DNA of 32,392 nucleotides, from NCBI GenBank assembly GCA_021769225.1, contig JAETTH010000018.1, positions 1 to 32,392 on the forward strand, given 5' to 3'. Source of the stretch: Erysipelotrichaceae bacterium (GTDB lineage Bacteria > Bacillota > Clostridia > TANB77 > CAG-508). Made by a program: the position numbers and the translations under genes. Numbering within the stretch: position 1 is the stretch's first letter; the number at the start of each line of letters is the position of its first letter. A model generated the notes under the pieces. The model did not search any database. It was not told where the DNA came from and was given only the letters and a program-made list of their open reading frames with translations. Shown piece after piece: positions 27,606 through 32,392 of this stretch.

Positions 27606-28193
27606 ATGAAAGCTAGTAGAATTTATACTATTTTGCTGATACTAATCATAATGGCAATATTAGTAGTTGGCACAATGATAGTAATCAAGTATGGTGGAAA
27701 CCAAATCAACGAAAAACAAATTGGAGAGCTTCTTACTAAAATACAAACTGAGCAAGAAGAACAATACCAAGAAGAGCTAAAAGAGATTAATGAAGAATAT
27801 AAAGGATACAAAGTAGTAGGAATTATCAAAATACCAAAAATAGAACTTGAGTATCCAATCTTAGAGAAAACATCCAATGAAACCATGAAAATTTCAATCA
27901 CAAAATTTTGGGGACGTGATATTAATGAAATTGGAAATGTATCTTTAGCTGGCCACAATAATCGAGACGGCACAATGTTTGGAAGAACAAAAGAGTTAGA
28001 AATAGGGGATAAAATTGAACTAACTAATACAAAAAGAATTACCAAAGAATATGAAGTATATGACATATTTAAAACCGATCCAAATGATATTTCCATTATT
28101 GATCCAGATGAGATTGGGACAAGAGAAGTAACATTAATCACTTGTACGAATGGAAACAAAGAAAGATTAATTGTAAAAGCAAGAGAAGTATAA
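27606..28193 (+). CDS. Sortase, class B/D-like transpeptidase
   Basis: Sortases are membrane-bound cysteine transpeptidases that cut a C-terminal sorting signal and link surface proteins to the cell wall or to each other. The 195-residue protein has an N-terminal membrane anchor (about 6-28), a Glu/Gln-rich helix, and the sortase core. Catalytic residues are visible: His117 in LAGHNN, Cys180 in TLITC, and Arg187 in ERLIV, 7 residues after the Cys. The preceding IPKIELEYPILE segment is typical. The TLITC form and short length fit class D better than class A, but the class is not certain. It directly abuts the gene before it and lies 70 bases before a CnaB adhesin, its likely substrate. Confidence 0.92.
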   Translation: MKASRIYTILLILIIMAILVVGTMIVIKYGGNQINEKQIGELLTKIQTEQEEQYQEELKEINEEYKGYKVVGIIKIPKIELEYPILEKTSNETMKISITKFWGRDINEIGNVSLAGHNNRDGTMFGRTKELEIGDKIELTNTKRITKEYEVYDIFKTDPNDISIIDPDEIGTREVTLITCTNGNKERLIVKAREV

Positions 28194-28263
28194 AGGAAAG
28201 GGTAAAAGGGAAAGCGCAATCGGAAATTTCCAGCGCAAGAAAAATAAAAATTAGGGGGCAAAA

Positions 28264-31200
28264 ATGAAAACCAAAATAAGATTATCAAGAAATAAGAAGA
28301 TTATTGCATTGATCGTTATTGCCATTGTTCTTCTAGCATCTGCTGTTACAGGTGTAACCTTATATTTAAAAGGTAATAATGAAGCACAGGCCTTAACACA
28401 AGAAGAACAAAACAGAATTGTAGAAAACACTGCAAATGTAGAAGGAGGAAATTCACCTTCTGAAAACGAACCAACAAATGAAACAACACCAGGAGAAGAA
28501 TTACCACAAAATGAAATAACCAATAGTACTATAGCAGAGCCAACAGAACCATCAAATGAAGGTACTACTACAACTAATCCTGGAACAACAAATACAACAA
28601 ATCCATCTGGTGGTGATCTTACCACAACAGAAGAATCTGTTACACAAAGAGAAAGATTAGTATCAGAAGACTTTTTAGTTGGATGGACACCAATTCATAT
28701 TTCCACATTAGCTAATACAGCAGATAACTATATCAATTCTCCTAAATTAGAGATTGTAAAAAATAGTTATTCTCAAAACATGGACAACAAAACAAATGCA
28801 GTACAAAAGGGTGAAACTATCATCTATGAAATCAAAGTAAAAAATACAGGAAATATACCAGCAAGCCATATTAAAATTTCAGATACTATTTCCAATAAAG
28901 TAACTGTTGTTGCAATTGAAGATAATGGAGTTTTAGAAAATGGAAAAATTACATGGGATATAACCATTAATCCTCAAGAAGAAATTGTAAGAAAATTTAC
29001 AGTAAAGGTAAATGAAGATGCAGAAGGTATCATTGATAACCAAGCAATTGTAAATGGAGACAAAACCAATGTAACAGAAAATGCTATTATTAAAACTACT
29101 AAATTTTCAGAAGTACTAAGAAACGCACAAGTAATTACTGAAACAGCAAAACCAAATGATCAAATTCGTTATACAATTACTCTTCAAAACACTTCTAATA
29201 TGGATACTACTACAAAAATAGAAGACATGATTCCAGAGGGGACTATGTTAGTAGAAAATTCCATTACAGATGATGGAAAAGTAATAGGAAACAAAATTAT
29301 TTGGGAATCTATTGCAATCAAAGCAAATGAAACAAAGAAAGTAGAATTTATTGTAACAATTAGAGAAGATGCAGTAAAAGATATCAAAAACATTGCATTT
29401 GTAAACGGTACAAACACAAACGAAACCACTGATCCAATAGCCAATATTATAGGTAGCAAAAAGGTTGATAAAAAAGAGGCTAAAGTAGGAGAAAAACTAC
29501 TTTATACCATTACATTAACAAACCAAGGAACAGCAGCAGGAAAAGTAACAGTAGAAGATGAAATTCCAGAAGGAACTACTTACGTTCAAGACTCTGTAAG
29601 CCATCGTGGAATATATAATGAAGAAACAAACAAAATTGTATGGACAGATGTAGAAGTAGGACTAGAAAATCCAGTTACCCTTACATTTGAAGTAACGATC
29701 AATCAAGAAACAAAAAATACAGTTGTAAATACAGCAATTCTTGATGATAAAGAAATCGAAGAAAAACCAGAAACAAAAGTTGCTAATATCACAGGAATAA
29801 AATCTTCTAGTATAACAGTAGAATCTTTAAAAGAAAAAGATGAAATTGAATACACTATTACATTAACAAATCAAGGAACAACAGGAGGAACAGTAACAGT
29901 AGAGGATATGATTCCAGAAGGAACTTCATATATTGTAAATTCTGCAAACCACAATGGAGTATATAATCAAGAAGCAAATAAGGTTATATGGACAGATGTA
30001 GAAGTAGGATTAGAAAATCCAGTTACCCTTACATTTAAAGTAAGTGTAAATGCCTTTGAAGCAGGTATTACTGAAAAATATATTAGAAACCATGCAACTA
30101 TTATTGAAGGAGAAGACACAAACGAAGTTGTAGATAAGGTAGAAAAGAAATACATAGAAATCGAAGTAGAAAAAGTATGGGAGGATAACAACAATGTAGC
30201 TAAGAAAAGACCAGGAGCAGTTGTTTTACAAGTCTTAAATGGAGATACCATTATAAAAACACAAACTGTAACAGAGCAAGATGGTTGGAAATATACTTTT
30301 ACCGATCTACCAAAATATGATGAACAAGGAAATGAAATTGTCTATACAATTGATGAAGCAGATTTAGATAATATCTTCTATCAAAAAACAGTAGATAATG
30401 TAAACCATGTTATTACAAACACATTTGATGTACCTGATACAAAAATAGACTTAACAGTAACAAAATCTTGGGTAGACAATGACAATATTGCACAAAAGAG
30501 ACCAGGATCAATCTTCCTACAAGTATTTAATGGAAGTACTTTAGTACAAGAAGTAGAAGTAACAGGAGAACAAAATTGGCAATATACATTTACAGATCTT
30601 AAGAAATATGATGATTTAGGAGATGAAATTGTATATACAGTAAATGAAAGAGAAGCAAAGCAAGGTGACCTATTCTTCTATGAAAAATCAATTGATGAAG
30701 AAAATAATACAGTTATCAATACCTTTAGTGTACCAGATGAAAAAGTATCAGTAACAGTAGAAAAAGTATGGGATGACAATAATGACCAAGCACAAAAGAG
30801 ACCAGACTCTATCATAGTAAATTTACTAGCAAATGGTACAGTAAATCAAACAGTGGAGTTAACAAATAGCAAGCTAAGCCATACCTTTAGCAATCTTGCA
30901 AAATATGATAGTTTAGGAGAGGAGATTAATTACACAGTCTCAGAATCAGAAACAAACCAAGGTGATTTATACTTCTATGCAGATGGAGTTATTACTGGAG
31001 ATATGGAAAATGGATATACGATTACCAATACCTTTGATGTACCAGATGAAAAGGTAGAAGTAACAGTAGAAAAAGTATGGGATGACAACAATGACCAAGC
31101 ACAAAAGAGACCAGATTCTATTACTGTAAATTTACTAGCAAATGATACAGTAAATCAAACAGTAAAGTTAACAGATAATAAATTAAGTCATACTTTCAGT

Positions 31201-32392
31201 AATCTTCCAAAATATGATAGCTTAGGAAATGAAATTAACTATACTGTATCTGAAGAAGAAACAAATCCAGGTGACTTATATTTCTATGCAGATGGAGTTA
31301 TTACTGGATCTGCAAAAGATGGATACACGATTACCAATACCTTTGATGTACCAGATGAGCAAACATCAGTAACAGTAGAAAAAGTATGGGATGATAATAA
31401 TGACCAAGCACAAAAGAGACCAGACTCTATCACGGTTACATTGTTAGCAAATGGAACAGCAAATCAAACTGTAGAATTAACAGATAGTAAATTAACATAT
31501 ACATTTATTAACTTAGCAAAATATAATGACTTAGGAGAGGAGATTAATTACACAGTCTCAGAATCAGAAACAAACCAAGGTGATTTATACTTCTATGCAG
31601 ATGGAGTTATCACAGGAGATATGGAAAATGGATATACCATTACCAATACTTTCAGTGTACCAGATGAAAAGGTAGAAGTAACAGTAGAAAAAGTATGGGA
31701 TGACAATAATGATTTAGCGAAAAAAAGACCAAATTCTATCACAGTAAATTTACTAGCAAATGGTACAGTAAATCAAACAGTAGAGCTAACAAATAGCAAG
31801 CTAAGCCATACCTTTAACAATCTTGCAAAATATGATGAGCTAGGAAAAGAAATTAGCTACACAGTCTCAGAATCAGAAACAAATTCAGGTGACTTATTCT
31901 TTTATGCAGATGGAGTTATTACTGGATCTGCAAAAGATGGATACACAATTACTAATACCTTTAGCGTATCAGATGAAAAAGTAGAAGTAACCGTAGAAAA
32001 AGTATGGGATGACAACAATGATTTAGCGAAAAAAAGACCAGACTCAATTACAGTTACATTGTTAGCAAATGGAAAAGTAACTACTACAACAGTACAATTA
32101 ACAGATAGTAAATTAAGCCATACCTTTAGCAATCTTGCAAAATATGATAGCTTAGGAAATGAAATTAACTATACGGTCTCAGAATCAGAAACAAACCAAG
32201 GTGATTTATACTTCTATGCAGATGGAGTTATTACTGGATCTGCAAAAGATGGATACACGATTACCAATACATTTGCTGTACCAGATGAGAAAGTAGAAGT
32301 AGCAGTAGAGAAGATATGGGATGACAATAATGATTTAGCGAAAAAAAGACCAAATTCTATCACAGTAAATTTACTAGCAAATGGAATAGTAA
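28264..32392 (+). CDS. Large DUF11/CnaB repeat adhesin (3' end outside window)
   Basis: A surface protein of at least 1376 residues, open at the window edge with no stop seen. The start ATG follows TAGGGGGC. Parts in order: N-terminal signal/anchor (about 8-30, IIALIVIAIVLLASAVTG); a Thr/Asn/Pro/Glu-rich stalk (40-135); four DUF11-type domains (about 170-630, with TITLTNQGT and VEDxIPEGT motifs); then at least eight CnaB domains. Each CnaB begins with (V/L)(T/E)V(T/E)K(V/S)W and ends with TNTF, with a T(V/I)xE in between: the Lys, Asn and Glu are the residues that form intramolecular isopeptide bonds in this family. The sortase just upstream would anchor it through an LPxTG-like signal, expected beyond the window. 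Confidence 0.9.
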   Translation, partial: MKTKIRLSRNKKIIALIVIAIVLLASAVTGVTLYLKGNNEAQALTQEEQNRIVENTANVEGGNSPSENEPTNETTPGEELPQNEITNSTIAEPTEPSNEGTTTTNPGTTNTTNPSGGDLTTTEESVTQRERLVSEDFLVGWTPIHISTLANTADNYINSPKLEIVKNSYSQNMDNKTNAVQKGETIIYEIKVKNTGNIPASHIKISDTISNKVTVVAIEDNGVLENGKITWDITINPQEEIVRKFTVKVNEDAEGIIDNQAIVNGDKTNVTENAIIKTTKFSEVLRNAQVITETAKPNDQIRYTITLQNTSNMDTTTKIEDMIPEGTMLVENSITDDGKVIGNKIIWESIAIKANETKKVEFIVTIREDAVKDIKNIAFVNGTNTNETTDPIANIIGSKKVDKKEAKVGEKLLYTITLTNQGTAAGKVTVEDEIPEGTTYVQDSVSHRGIYNEETNKIVWTDVEVGLENPVTLTFEVTINQETKNTVVNTAILDDKEIEEKPETKVANITGIKSSSITVESLKEKDEIEYTITLTNQGTTGGTVTVEDMIPEGTSYIVNSANHNGVYNQEANKVIWTDVEVGLENPVTLTFKVSVNAFEAGITEKYIRNHATIIEGEDTNEVVDKVEKKYIEIEVEKVWEDNNNVAKKRPGAVVLQVLNGDTIIKTQTVTEQDGWKYTFTDLPKYDEQGNEIVYTIDEADLDNIFYQKTVDNVNHVITNTFDVPDTKIDLTVTKSWVDNDNIAQKRPGSIFLQVFNGSTLVQEVEVTGEQNWQYTFTDLKKYDDLGDEIVYTVNEREAKQGDLFFYEKSIDEENNTVINTFSVPDEKVSVTVEKVWDDNNDQAQKRPDSIIVNLLANGTVNQTVELTNSKLSHTFSNLAKYDSLGEEINYTVSESETNQGDLYFYADGVITGDMENGYTITNTFDVPDEKVEVTVEKVWDDNNDQAQKRPDSITVNLLANDTVNQTVKLTDNKLSHTFSNLPKYDSLGNEINYTVSEEETNPGDLYFYADGVITGSAKDGYTITNTFDVPDEQTSVTVEKVWDDNNDQAQKRPDSITVTLLANGTANQTVELTDSKLTYTFINLAKYNDLGEEINYTVSESETNQGDLYFYADGVITGDMENGYTITNTFSVPDEKVEVTVEKVWDDNNDLAKKRPNSITVNLLANGTVNQTVELTNSKLSHTFNNLAKYDELGKEISYTVSESETNSGDLFFYADGVITGSAKDGYTITNTFSVSDEKVEVTVEKVWDDNNDLAKKRPDSITVTLLANGKVTTTTVQLTDSKLSHTFSNLAKYDSLGNEINYTVSESETNQGDLYFYADGVITGSAKDGYTITNTFAVPDEKVEVAVEKIWDDNNDLAKKRPNSITVNLLANGIV
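30769..32392 (+). repeat. Tandem 309-bp CnaB-coding repeats
   Basis: The TGG of the KVW motif recurs at 30769, 31078, 31387, 31696, 32005 and 32317, giving spacings of 309, 309, 309, 309 and 312 bases. The units are close to identical in long stretches. Two more diverged units begin at 30178 and 30469. The array continues past the window. Such arrays change copy number by recombination and are prone to collapse in assembly. Confidence 0.9.

Noticed and set aside
27623..28288. A 221-codon open frame on the reverse strand across the sortase gene
   Set aside because: The forward frame encodes a sortase with complete His/Cys/Arg residues; the reverse frame has no family features or ribosome binding site.
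30178..32392. Regularly spaced repeats that could suggest a CRISPR-like or other array
   Set aside because: The units are 291-312 bases, stay in one reading frame and encode CnaB domains; there are no short repeats with unique spacers.

Overview
The window is AT-rich chromosomal DNA of a low-GC Gram-positive bacterium, most likely an uncultured gut-type member of the Clostridia. The evidence is gene order and sequence type: rimP-nusA-rnpM-ylxQ-infB-rbfA-nrnA-truB, hrcA-grpE-dnaK-dnaJ-rsmE, yicC-remA-rpoZ, AGGAGG ribosome binding sites, sigma-A type promoters, many TTG/GTG starts, a clostridial 6S RNA, and a sortase with CnaB adhesin. No tRNA, rRNA, IS element, prophage or CRISPR array was seen.

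Layout. 1-414: intergenic DNA, a strong promoter and a hairpin leader. 415-7977: translation and RNA-maturation operon (rimP to truB), closed by a terminator that overlaps the truB stop. 8033-8872 (reverse): an unknown membrane-anchored protein. About 9091-9287: 6S RNA. 9409-12672: a large GLUG-repeat surface protein with a pilin-like N-terminus. 12852-14596: prmC-whiA. 14744-15886: hemW. 15960-17837: an acyl-CoA ligase. 17879-18121 (reverse): a small unknown protein. 18344-23143: the heat-shock operon hrcA-grpE-dnaK-dnaJ behind two tandem CIRCE-like operators. 23280-26310: rsmE, a Lys-rich membrane protein, yicC, remA, rpoZ. 26607 to the window end: unknown signal-peptide protein, sortase, and a long DUF11/CnaB adhesin that runs off the edge.

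The main discovery candidate concerns decoding. Two conserved genes, rbfA and yicC, are each interrupted by a +1 frameshift at exactly the same kind of site: a zero-frame CGG codon followed by A. Skipping the C and reading GGA (Gly) restores the full-length conserved protein in both. In a by-eye scan of about 9,900 codons, CGG appears in frame nowhere else except once near the end of the small reverse-strand gene. There the context is CTT CGG A, the same heptamer as in rbfA, and a +1 shift would give Gly followed at once by TAA. CGT, CGC, CGA and AGG are all used as ordinary Arg codons. This suggests that CGG is not an Arg codon in this organism but a +1 frameshift signal (an unassigned codon, perhaps through loss of tRNA-Arg(CCG), or a CGGA quadruplet read as Gly). 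No TGA stop is used by any of the 26 genes whose ends are visible. Sequencing error at both sites is the alternative and is directly testable.
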